From Nemopilema nomurai (taxonomy: Eukaryota; Cnidaria; Scyphozoa; Rhizostomeae; Rhizostomatidae), in contig ML133459.1 in assembly GCA_003864495.1 (NCBI GenBank), positions 315,984-379,983 on the forward strand: DNA of 64,000 nucleotides, given 5' to 3'. Within the stretch, counting starts at the first letter, position 1; each line of letters starts with the position of its first letter. Below are positions 13,671 to 36,500 of this stretch, piece after piece. Made by a program: the position numbers and the translations under genes. Below the pieces are notes generated by a model that saw nothing but the letters and a program-made list of their open reading frames with translations, made no database searches and was not told the origin of the DNA.

Positions 13671-15682
13671 TGTTGTTTGTGAAGCAGAGCTGTTTGAGTG
13701 TGCTTGAAGGCCTGGGAGTTTCTTACGAAAGCAGTGCCAGCGATGAGCCAAAAACTGGAGTTAAAAAGTCTTTTTTGTCCCTTGTAATGGTTCCTCGCAG
13801 TAAGGACAAAAATGGCGGTCGTGGTACACGGCTGACACTATTGGAAAGGGGAAATACCCTGAATAAATTAGATGTCTAACTTCTTATTCATAACAGTCAT
13901 GAGAGGCAAAGAACAAATGTATCAAACCGGTTTTGTCTGTATCACAATGGAATGTTGGGCATGACTAGCTTCCTGTAAGATGAGATTAGGAAGAGGGTGT
14001 GATTCACAACCCCAGTATAATCTCCTCCCAAATGTAATCTTTTTGACCTTTGGTTATTTTGAAGCACTTTCTTAGCAAAAGTAAAAAAATTCCAGCAAAT
14101 AGATTGGGGACAAACTTGATCCAGTCAAGTGCATAGAAAAGAACATAGAAGGTAGTAAACTTGAAAAGTCTCAATTTGCAAAGAAGTGGGGGGGGGGGGG
14201 CATGGCCTCGCGGCTACCCGTTGTCGAAGGCCCTGATTATTACAGTTTCAAAATATCTGGCGCCCAACCTGGTAAGGGAAAAATCGCATACAGAATTTAA
14301 ACAATTTGCCGTGAGATGCAAGCGAAAAGGAGCATATTTATTCTGTACAGAAAAGATGTACGGCGTCACAGAAAATCTTCTTTTCAAGAAAAGTTTCAAC
14401 GCCTAAATATCAATCAAGCTTGGTACCAAATTTAATCATATGTACCCCGTGTTTACAATGAACATTACCACGATAGGCTGGAAAATTAAGACTCAAATTT
14501 AGTGATCGGCTACACATTTCGAAATAACAAGACTAAGAAACGAAAATAAAATACTTCGGGACAATGCTCCCAGGTTAAGGGGGTGGGGGCACTTAATGCC
14601 CGCCGCAAACAAATGGGTACAAATGCCTACGACAGTCCAAAGCCCCCAGAGGCATTTCAATTTTTGTACCTTATCACATTTCAGTGCAGGTGTGAAAGCA
14701 ACATATTATCTCTCAAGGTGGCAAAACTGCGCTGCGGAGGCGAAATTCAACGCGCACAGAAGCACTGGGAACCAGCCCTTGTATGCCTGCGTTTTTAGTC
14801 AAGGGTTGGTGCGTTGGCATACGAGTTTGGCATATCAATGAGAATTATAAGCAGAGCCCACCAATGAAGTTCTTCAACGCACTTCGTAGTGTTACAGTCT
14901 CCCAGCAAAGGTGTTTCACAGTATTGAAATTTCCCACTGGAATTAACACAACCGGGTCAAAGTCAAGTAAAAATTATAGATGTGATCATGCCTCGCTACA
15001 ACAAAGCAACGAGTTTGTTTGTGAAAAGAGGAATTAATTACGGATAGCTTATCTATCTTACTGTAGTTATGACCTGATGATAACGCGATATGCATAGTTT
15101 AAGAGGGGAAAGTTGGGTCGGGGCCTTGGTAGTGAAAGGAGTGTGAAGATGACAGGATCAAAATTCCAAGAGTCCGCTAGTGGGTTACCAAAGAAAACCA
15201 TGACAAAAAATTAAGTTTAGATTATCTGACGGAACAAAAAGTCAACATATCCTGTTCATCAACAACATCAACTTCAATCTATGTGTTCGTCTTTTAAATC
15301 ATTCCAGGGTTCCTCCATAATCTGTATCGATCAGAACTTACTATTGGGCAAGCAGAAGAAAGGCTAAGTGGACGCAGGACTAAGATCTGAATAAACTAGG
15401 CCAGTTGTTAAGTGCGCCACGACTTGCTATAACAAAGACCTGTTCTCTAAAGGGGAAGTCTATTCTGTGATTGGAAATTTGTGGAAGAACATGGAAAAAT
15501 TTACAAAACGACAAAAGGATTCGCAACTGGTAGCTTCTTCGTGTTCCAGTTGAGAGCCCGAAACGACAAAATTTGAAGTATATATATATATATCATAATT
15601 ATCTACAAATTCCTTGTTCGATATTTTAAAAGAGGAAATGGAAATGGGTTAACTGTAAACATTAAGTTGCCCCCACCAGCTA

Positions 15683-23576
<7,894 letters not shown>

Positions 23577-24802
23577 TTCTAATTTCAAAGCTGCTTTTTC
23601 GCAACTTGGATGCGAGAGAGCAGCAGTGTTCTGGCCAGCTAGAGGCTCCCTTCACGAAAAGACCGACAAGTGTCCGGAATGCGTTGGCAAACTAACTTCC
23701 GCAGGCCACCGATGTCGACGATCCCCTGGCAAATGACGTCATTCATATTGTTCATCACCCAGAAATGCACATAGACCGGGGGCGTCATCGGATCCAATTA
23801 CATTGCGAGGGAAGAAACTAAAAAATACCCTAACGTCAAGGGCAGGCTTTGATCGAAGCTATACAGAGAAGACCTTGAAAGGGGTTAAATTGTGTTTCCA
23901 TTATTCATCCTGACATTAAATCCCTATTTGTTGATAAATTTCCTTGGTCTGGTGATGGGAGTCCTTGCTATTCCGAAATGTACAAGTGGAAAAAGCAACA
24001 CCAGTAGACTATTGTATAAAGAAATCGTCCTTCTTCAATCGCCTGAATCAAATTTTACAAATATTTTTAAACTTGGCACCCATTGAAAATGAGACGAATC
24101 TAAAAACAGCATGAGGTTTGGGGGAAATTATCCGTTTCTTAACAGAATGGAAGTTTTGATAAGACATTCAGAATTGATAAAGGATCCATCATTGTAAATA
24201 GCTTCATCATGACTTTCATAACGATTTCAAAATATTTTCCACGTTTCAAAACATTTTCAGCCGAACCAATAACACGGGGCGATACCACTGTACTAACATA
24301 ACCAACCAACCTTAACAATAGTTGATTAGAGCTCGACAAAATGGCTATAGCATGGAAAAAGTGTAGTGCTAACCCCAAAGAATCCTATTTCTTTGGAAGA
24401 AAACGATACAAAATCTAAAGCAAAATCACTTTACCCCAAATTTTTGGGGGTCCCCCCCCCAAGATTTATGGCCCTGGTTGCTTCGCTCCTGAAAACTATT
24501 GTTTAGATGCTATATTACAAACACTTAGATGCTTTGGATTGGAAGCTGCAGTTTTAAAGCGGTAAACTTTGTAATTTTGACCAAAGTCATAAAGGTTGGT
24601 TGACTATTTGTTGTGTGACGCAATCAGTTTCAGATCTTCACCAGCCACCTTTTCGTTTCTCGCCAGAAAGAGGCAAAATGGCCTAGGCAGAAAAATTGTG
24701 CACGTTTGATCAAAATTTTGTTGAACTGTTCGGTTAAATTTCTTTTGAGAAAGGAATGCAAGAATAGCTTTCCAAAAAAAGATAGTCAGTGATTGCACAA
24801 GC
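23577..24802. other. Shared upstream region of SMAP and BCS1L
   Basis: SMAP (minus, ATG 23576) and BCS1L (plus, ATG 24803) are head to head with 1.2 kb between the start codons. The 200 bases next to SMAP are relatively GC- and CpG-rich, consistent with a promoter. A GGGGG...CCCCCCCCC inverted run near 24447-24461 looks like transposon debris. No TATA box or conserved element is clear, and whether the two genes share one promoter is not shown. Confidence 0.45.
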
Positions 24803-27525
<2,723 letters not shown>

Positions 27526-30500
27526 TTTCAAAGTTAGAGTTAGTTTCAGAAGCAATTTTAAAGAGTCAGTTTTGATTTATCGAAATCTTTTTTGTGCTTT
27601 ATATTTTTTAAGTTTCGCGTCCAAATATTCAAATTTTTATTTGTCTGGTTCAAACCCTGTGTGACTCTCGATGCTCTACTCTAATATTTGAAACCTGGAT
27701 TCTAGTTTTCTGCCGATAAATATTGTAAACAAGTCTCCTCAAAGTTTGGTACCTACCAGTTTAACTACCTTTCTAAAAAGCAATAAAATAAGATAAAGTT
27801 AGGTATTTAGTAAAGATGAAAAATAATAATAGCAAAATTGTCCGCCAAAGCAATTCAAAGCCTTTAGGCCCTGTAAACCGTTTTGTGAAGGGAAAATACG
27901 AACGGATATGCTGATGGGATCGTTTTCTAAAAAAAGTTATTTCACATTTTATATCGTCATACTTATCTGATGAATGTGAGCATGCTAAGAACACGATGCT
28001 TTACATGCGAAGAGTGACCAACCATCAAAACTTTAAGAAAAACTAATGCATTTTTGCACGAACTGTGAAAGTGATTAATGCCATTTCTACGTGTTTGAGT
28101 GTAGAGTATTTACTTTTTAAAGAAATGTCTTACTCACTTGCAAACAGAAAAACGGAGAGATAGGCATAATTAAACTAAAGAGGGGAGAGAGACACGTCTA
28201 TAGACTATAAAAGAACACACCATTTATTGTTCAAGGCAATTCTCCCTCATATCGTAGCAGAAAGACGAAAATCTGGACAAAATTGTGTGATGTTGATTTG
28301 CTGTCATGGTTGAAAAGTTAAAAATCATTGGAAACATTTGGCTGGTTATGAAAAAGCTAAGTAATGTTCCCCCTGTTCCTGAACAGCAAGAAATGTGGCT
28401 GTTCCCCAAGTACTCAGAGAATGGTGGCGAGTGCGTAAGAGGTCTGGAAGGTGTTTGACAACTCAAAATAATACTGAAATCTTATTATTACTTTATATTA
28501 AACATTTGTGCCCTCTTTCCCATCCCATTTCCCTCCCTTCCTACAGGATCAGCCAAATTCTTTGCCTGCAGGGGCGTGCCGAAGTAGGGGGTGTGGGGGG
28601 GGGGGGTGTCACACCTTTTTATAGCAGCCGTCGGTAATTTTTTGCCTGTCGGTAAAAGTTGAAACAACTATAACAGTGTGACGTATTTTGGGAAGAATTA
28701 GTTTTGTACTGTTATATCCAGCTTAGACACAAATGGACCACTACAGCACTAGAGTTTAAAATCTGTGCGCTATTATTAACTATCTTTAATCAACCCTGTC
28801 GGAAATAATTCTCATGTTAACCCCCCCCCGCCCCCCCCCCCCAACAGTTGCCCGTCTCGACATTTATATTTCCCAAGTTTGTTTCTCGATTGCTGCTGCC
28901 CAACAACAGGCTTTGTTATTAGTTTGCTTCATGCCACAAACGCGATACTCTTTTCTCAGACAGAATTGTTTCATCAACCCATTGTATCCTGTAAATTAGA
29001 TTGCATGCCTTTCTAGGCCTTAACACTAAGGAGGTTTCATGTGGCATTTCTACCATCTCAACGCATATTTGTCCGTTGGCTATAGAAATGCTATTTGCAA
29101 TTGACACTGACTTGTTTACCATATAGGCGTGATTTCTTCCAAACCAAGTGCCCAAAATTCGTTGCTTTTCTATTGTTCAAACATTTCGTGCTTGTATTTA
29201 AAGTGATTTTTAGTTTCCCAATCAATTTGTGGTCGTGTTGGTCTTTGTTTGCTTCTAAGTTAGAACACTGGTACTTGTTGAGAAAAGTTAGGGATAGTGC
29301 AAAATTTATTTTAATACATAGCCGGTGCAAATTGCAACGGGGCCAGCACTTTTTTACCCTTAAAGAGCGGGGGTCACACTTACATATACAGATCCACTGG
29401 CGGGGCAAAGACCTTTTTATTAGCTCAAGGTGAAATCAGCAAAAACATAAATTTCGGAACAAGACTGTAACTCATCTGGTATTTTTAAATCTGGATCATA
29501 TTTCGCGTCATAATTCTGTTCAGACAATTTCCACAATACTTTCTCTACTATTCAAGGCCTACTGCCTTCGTGGCTCTTGGCACTCCTCTTTGCACGACAA
29601 GCTCCATTTGTTTTTGTGGTCACCCTAAACTTTAATTCGTAATAACATGGAAATGCACTTTATTCTGCTTTGTAGCAATCTCGGGCTGTGTTTACGCTCT
29701 GAGGGATGCCTTTGTGCCGGCCCCTCAGCGCACGTTTACTTGCACGAAAGGTCCTGCATGGGCTGCCGTCACTAACTCGTCTGTTACGAAGCCGGGGGGC
29801 ACCCACCGACAGGTATCAAGTAGATGGTGGCCTCGGTTTCACTGGAAAGTTATATAGCATTTCCAACCAGGCAGTGGAAACCAAATACACAAGAATTCAT
29901 CTTAAAAATCATTGGCTTAAATCTTCATTTTATGAAATTATAGTTGAAGCCATTTCAAAATTACACCAAAATCATCAATGGCTTCTCGACTGGCTTCTTT
30001 CCAAGTCTTTGAACAGAAGTGGGGGTAATCTCGGTTTATTATTCTTCAGGTCTCGCAGAGTGACCGACATAACCAGCTTACATTCCCCGTTGAGAAATTA
30101 GGCAGTAAACACTTACTACTTGGCCGCTGTCTAGTTAACTAAAACCTCAGTTTTCCTTTTCATAAGCTATAGAACCATCCCCCAAACTTTCCTTGCTTTA
30201 GTGGCAGTAGTTTATTAGTCAGAGCTTCTCAACCGGCCAAGCGTTCAAGATTGAAATGACGTGTGTTTTGAAAATGAGGTGATAGGAGTAGCGTAATATT
30301 CGACTTCTTTTCTCGCGGTTCCAGTTTTCAAGAGAACTTATGCGTCATAAAAGGCAGGCAAACCGCAGACATATCTCCCCCGTTTTACAAATGTTCATGT
30401 CAAAACCAAGGGTCCACAATGCGCATTCCGTGCTGCTCGCGATGCCTTCAATTAGAATACAGCAGACAGGTTTTGTGTTCCATAAAAGAACGTTCAAGAA

Positions 30501-30575
30501 CTACTGTCCGGTTATTTAAGGAACTTCAAGTGGACAAGCGATTGCCTTCCTATTCGTCTGCGTACCACTTTTGGT
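27526..30575. other. BCS1L 3' flank and NOL4 upstream region
   Basis: The proximal part is BCS1L 3' UTR. A truncated relative of the 11.7-kb hAT-like element begins at 28569 with CAGGGGCGT and GTGTCACACC; a C-rich run lies at 28821-28842. Open frames such as 29095-29433 and 29706-30101 show no conserved domain or splice support. No RNA gene is recognised. Confidence 0.5.
28569..28680 (+). mobile_element. Truncated hAT-like element end
   Basis: It starts CAGGGGCGTGCC and continues through a 12-base poly-G run into GTGTCACACC and CGTCGGTAATTTTTTGCCTGTCGG, echoing the left end and the GTCGGGCA motifs of the complete element at 11715-12465. I found no right terminus or target duplication, so the right boundary is approximate. 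Confidence 0.5.
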
Positions 30576-33500
30576 ATGGACCTTGATTTCTCACTCAGTG
30601 GACCGGATCCTGTACGCTTCCAGCAATGGCTATCGGCTACATTTCATGGGAACAACAGAACAAAGACGATCACAATCCAGAAATATGACAGAATATGCCG
30701 TTACCTGCGAGGAGATAGTAGCAATACCAATGCCAAATTCCGTTACTGGGTGAAATCTAAGGGCTTCTACTTGATGACCTCAGACAACGCAATACCTTTT
30801 GGCCATACCTTTCAAGGCCAGCAACTGCTGGAAAAAGTTGGCCGACACGCAAAGGTGAGTGAGGCGAAGAGGGATTCCCCTGCACTGCCAATAAAACGTA
30901 GTTAGCTGCCTGCATCAATTGCATACTGTTGCTTGTTGGAGGTTGATAGTGCCGGGGGGTTATCGATCTTAAGGGGCAAACTCATCCACGTTTCTGCAGT
31001 GAAGGAGAAAGAGGCGTCCCCCATATCAGCAGATGCTGCCCTCTAATGTCCTGCATTATCAAAAAAATTCTGTAAGTTTGCATGTAAGCATGAGTATGAA
31101 AAATCAGCACCAAAGTCTATGCCAGTGGATAGCTAGAATAATCTGATAACGTTATTAATAGTTATACATTGATAATGCTTTTGCAAAAGATGACTGTATA
31201 GAAACAAAATTATGGATGCAGTCCACGTCAAAATATGTAAATTAAATGCGCCTAATAGTGGAAGTAAGGGGAACTTGGAGGATCCCCCCAGTTGTCTTTA
31301 GGGTCAGTTTTGGAATCCGTTCAAGTTTGAAGAGAATTGTCATGAGCTGGTTGAGATTTACTGTGCAGTGACGCTTCGATGCGCTTAAGGATGCGTTCAT
31401 CCGGTAAAAGGGCGTGGTCAGCACATAACCAGCACATAAATAAGAGTTTCTACCCCTCGCGACTGTGGTTACTTCTAGGTACGCCTCAGTAGATATCGAT
31501 ATCGATTCACTTTGGTTCATGTCTTAATACGCCTTAGACACTGCGCAGATAAGCTCCCTCGTAGCATTCAGCTCTTCAGTTTCCGCACTGCATACATAAC
31601 AAGTACCAAATCAATGAGAGTAGAAAATGCTCAAGATTAAACCAGGTAATATAATGCCACGGTTCACTCAACACGGCGGCCATTTTGATTTGCCTCAAGA
31701 ATCACTTCTGCTTCGAGGGAGATTTGATTTTAGGACGGACCTTGTACACGAAGCCGCCCGAATGGTCTAGGCAAAGGACAGACTTCGTGTTGCGATTCCG
31801 TGATACTGGTTCGTTACCAATGGTTAATAATTTACCTCTCGTGACTCTTATCTTTCACCCCAGAAAACGAGGTCATAGTCCTCTTGTTGTTTGTCTGGAA
31901 AACAATATCAACAACCGTGTTATTGGACAACCTCGTTCACGCACCGTCCATTGTGAGGCTGCTTCTCTGTAATCACCAATCTCCATATCAATATTTACTT
32001 GTTTTCGTGTTGTAGAGCGGAATTTATTGGTCTGGTAGTTCTCATACAATCAAGAGTGTCCTTAGTGTTTGAAAAGATTTTGTGGGGGATTGTTAGTGAG
32101 AGGTGGGGGAGAGGGGGTTTCCAGTTAAACGGGTTATATGATGGAGCCAAGACCTACTCTTTACAACCATTCACAGTATTGATTCTAGGATCCCATGCCA
32201 AAGATCTTCTTGATTTACCATATGAATTTCATTCTGACTGGAAGGGCGATGACGTAGTTACAGCGAGGAACCCCTGGCCAGTAGAACTTCAATACAAAAG
32301 CGACAATGTGGCCACCTTGCTCCAACATTCCAAGTCCATTACTGGTAAACAAATCCCCTTTTGTAAAAATTCAACCGTTTTGAAGCAAAAGTCCTGTCTT
32401 ACCATATGCCACTTGGGCATAAAACTACACCGAAATGGGGATGGTTGGGGGCCACTTATAACTATACCCCTTCTAACAACGGCAATAGTTACAAAGAATG
32501 CACCTATCGGGTACGTTTATCTACGATGAAAATGTAATTTTTTACTCAATTCACGTTTGGTTTCTTGTTTCGCTTAATTCGGGTTTGAGCGTATCCGGGT
32601 AAAAAATACCAGCAAAATGGCAGCTGTGTCATAACTATCCGGTTTTCTATCTAGGATTGTTTCCCTGTGCTCCTGCTACAAGCAATTTTCTTGGAACAGC
32701 AAAACAATAGTAATAGTAGCTAGGCAACAGTCAACCTCGCTGAATGAGATCAGAGGTCTCTTTCTTTACATCTCGCTTCATGCCCAACTTTCTTTTGTTT
32801 ATAATTCCTCCCTTTTCTTTTACAGACTGAAAAGCATTCGGTTAAATCCAAGAAATCCGATTCTCGCTTGAAGGACTTCTTTTGCGCCTCTAAGAAGCTG
32901 CTTGATTTCACCAGAGTCGCGGTGGTGGAAAACTTTTATGAAATTATTAAACTGGTGCACGTAAACAAGTATGGCAACCATCTTGGCCAAAAGCAGACAT
33001 ACAAAATTGTAAGTTGTACCAATGGTAAAGATGAGAGTCTTGGACTGAGTGAGAAAATGTGCCAGTCTAAAGTGTTTTCCTGCTTCACAATAAAATTTTT
33101 AGGTTGCAATATGTAGATTGCACTTTAATTCAATGTCAAATATTAAAGACAGTGTTGTTCTTTGTTGTTGTTGTTACTGAGGTGAATTGTTTACTTAGGC
33201 GTTTGATGGACTTTAGCCCAAGATTTGGCCCACCTATAGGGGATGCGGGGCTGCCTCAAGCATAATAAAATGCCAAGCCAGGGCCGGATCCAGCATTATT
33301 AGAAAGGGGGGGGGGGGCGTAGGTATGACTTCTTTGTAAAATTGCCCTTAAGCTAGCGCAAAATCAGTAGAAAATAATCATTGTCCTGCAGAAATAGGGA
33401 GAGGGGGGGGGGCGTGCTAGCAAACCAAAAGAATTTTAAGTAAACCAACCAAAACTGCAAGCCAGAACGTAATGCAGTTTTTGTTTAAGAGTGTGTTATC

Positions 33501-36500
33501 TTCAAAATTTGTGGTTGCCAACTTTTGTAGTAGAATTTACCACAGCAATAGTTCCTATGTCTGTTTTTGATCAAATTCCCATTTTGATTCATTTTGACAA
33601 TCAACTTCTATCTTTCGCGTTCTTGCAGATATCGGGTATCTTTTCATTCTTGCCCAGAGAAGTTGTAACTCACTATCTTGTCAATTGCGCCGTCTGCCGA
33701 CCGAGAATGGAAAAGTTTGGCAATGGATCTGAGACCAGCAAAAGCAGAATTTTCCACGACTGGCAACTCAAAACTGAGTCAGAAAACTGCAGCACAGAAG
33801 ACAAAAAGCAAGCAGAGTTCTGTCCCACAAGCGAAAGAACTTTCGTTGTGCCCGAGTCTCAGCACGAAAACGAGGAGTGCACAAAGGAGGCAGACTCCAC
33901 CACAATGGCAGTATATACGACAGGCTCCTCTGAAGCGACAGCGTCTGTAGGAGAGACAGATTCCTTCACAGCGTCATGTCCTAACGAAACTGCAGATTCG
34001 GAGGTTATCTTGCTGGATGAAGGAGATGTTTGGGAAGACGAGGTTAGCCTGCTTTGCATGATATTTTGATTAATGTAGCCCCCTGGCTCTCTTAGATAGT
34101 AGTTTTGAAAGGCATGCCCAATACAGAATTGAAACATGGTCAGACGGGGGAGGCGTTGCTTTTAAGTAGCGGATAACTGAGAATTTCAAACATGAAGGTG
34201 AATCAATGCAGGGTGACAGGAAGAACATTTCTGTCTTGCTGCCTTTTCATTGTGAAAAGCATAAAACTTCCCACTTTCGATTAAATGGATATCTAAATAC
34301 GCCTATCCTAACTCTTGTGGCAACAACTGTAGGTCTGGGGAGATTGAGACACATATTTCCACTTGAATATTATTTCAATTCGGTTCATAAGAAGGGAGGA
34401 TGTCCTTCAACAAATCAACTCATAAAGAGCTGTAAACAGCATTTTCGAAGCGCATTTAAGAAGGAAGAGCAACAATAGAAGATTAATTAAAATGAAATGG
34501 GCAAATTTATTATCATTTATTTACTTTTTGGTGCTCAAGGTTGAGTGGTACGTATGTTTGAGATGGTGTGGAAGGTGGGCGTTAAACTTTCGGGCAAGGT
34601 AGCAGCTTCAACCGAATCTTGCACACTGCTTATTATTGCAAGACTTTAATGGGGCTTTATTTGCAGAGATCTTTGTTCTTGAGAAAGCTGAAACGTGACA
34701 TCTTAAGCCAGAAAAGCTTGATTTTTTATTTTAAATCTCTTATATTCGAATATTGACAAAACCATAACACCGAATCGCTGTCACCAAATCTTTAATCGTC
34801 ACTTTTCATTAATTTCACCTGCTCCACTAGCGCTGAACACGTGTTCCCACCTGCACTGAAAATCTACTGGTTTCTTCGAATTACCTCAGGCGATAAGACG
34901 ACCTTGCAAGCCCAAGAGCATTAATCCAACAATGGCAATATGCACGTGCCTCCCTAACTAACCTGCCTCCCTAACTTACCTGCCATCTTTCAATCCACTT
35001 TAAGTTACTAACTATTACTTCGCCCAAAGAGACTGGACTGCCAATGTGTGGAAATCGGCAAACTCGTCTCTTGTCTCTTTCGTGCAATCGTTCATTAAGA
35101 AATTTTCTTGCTATGGTGTCCTAATCCTCTGGCAGTCTTGCTCCGCCCTTTTTTCTTTTCCGGATCCTTGCCAATTGCAATGAGTAGAAGCATAGCCTAT
35201 TTATAAAAACTACCCTGCCCACTCTATACCCCATTATTTTCTAATTCTACTCAGGAGCAATTCTAGCCTAAGAAAGCTGTGAGAGGGGGGGAGGGGGGGG
35301 GAGGGGGGGGGGTTGAAGGGCAATCACTGAAAATCCTGGGATAGAAGTGTACAGACACAGTGTACTTACACTAGGCCCCCATACTTTTGGTATCCTTTAA
35401 GCGTGCTCCCCAACCCACCAGAGGCGGGTTTATCAGCGGCATAATCCGGGAGGAGGGCAAAAGAGGGTAGTCCATCCTTTTTTTAATTTTATGCGGGCAG
35501 TAAGCGCTTAGTTGCTATGAAAACTGAAGCAGGCCTTCTAGAAAACATCCCACACTTTGCAGCGCATGCAATCCAAGCCTTGGCTGGCTTCCAAGATTTT
35601 GTGAGCTGCAAAGATTCAGATATTGGCGGATACTTGCCGTCAGATGCCTAGCGATTACCTATTTTCGCACGAGATCTGCAGTAGGGTACATTAAAGTGGG
35701 GTTCATCTCTAGATTTGACGGAAGACTAAATGGAGACTAACGCTAATGTCTCGCGTATGATAATTTTCTTACGTAGCTTTAAGAGAGGGAGAATCAGGGA
35801 GCTAGCAAAATATCTATTCATTACAGTTGTTTATTTTCTGGGCTGTGTATTATTAGGCGGCTCAGAGGTCCTGGGTGTGTACTAGCTTTGTTAAGTAATG
35901 CACGGGGTTGGGCAACGCGATTCTCTACTGCGAGGCCGCAATTTGTGTCATCAGTATTCAAAGACAGCAAAAGATAGGCAACCTGCATGATTGTGCATAA
36001 GCAAGGTCAGATGTTAAGCCAGGTGCTTTTAATGCGTGAAAACATCTCCCTCTCCGTATACTGAAGCCACAAAAGGCATTTGTTTGAGGGATTTCTCATC
36101 CACAAAACTGGCAGCCTTTGATTTGCCATAATAGAAAGAGAGAGAGGATAGCATTGGACTTGAAAATTTTTTATTGTAGGCGAACAGCGTGACCTGTCTA
36201 CCCAGCAAAACAAGAAAATGATTAAAGGTGTTTTGATAAAGGCATAATGAATACTATAGAAACCTTGCTGACCAAGCCAGTAGATGGCATTGTCGTTTAC
36301 AAGGGCAAACACTGGTTGAATCATCAGCTGGTTGGACTTCATGATATTGCACGGGGGGCACGTTTGATTGGTCACCTGTGAGATGCAAGACATCGTTCGT
36401 TTTTCCGACCTGGCGGGGATTCAGGGGGTGAATTTGTCTTGATGGGGGTAGGGTCTTTTGGGAGCCGTGTCACCAGGGAATCGTGTGGATGAAAATAATC

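Larger units (their letters stand above)
9586..15682. other. Repeat-rich intergenic region
   Basis: This region lies between the LONRF start and the SMAP stop codon, and I see no coding exons. It holds a GAAA-type polypurine tract (about 11064-11200), a hAT-like element (11715-12465), the second copy of a dispersed repeat (13505-13670), a 13-base poly-G run at 14188 and a TA microsatellite (about 15578-15593). Open frames such as 13459-13650, 13586-13879 and 14583-14798 are repeat-derived or chance. Confidence 0.6.

Noticed and set aside
13459..13879. Two overlapping open frames sharing residues with one at 2630-2833
   Set aside because: The similarity is explained by a dispersed DNA repeat; there are no exon borders, and the frames diverge outside the repeat.
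29706..30101. 131-codon plus-strand frame upstream of NOL4
   Set aside because: No recognisable domain or splice sites, and its sequence does not lead in phase into NOL4.
31999..32529. 176-codon plus-strand open frame between NOL4 exons 1 and 2
   Set aside because: It lies in the intron with no acceptor or donor that would keep NOL4 in phase, and resembles no family; GTG/TTG-type start.
33859..34137. 92-codon minus-strand open frame
   Set aside because: Antisense shadow of NOL4 exon 3.
36007..36393. 128-codon minus-strand open frame in the NOL4 intron
   Set aside because: No domain, no signal peptide, no splice context; composition like translated intronic DNA.
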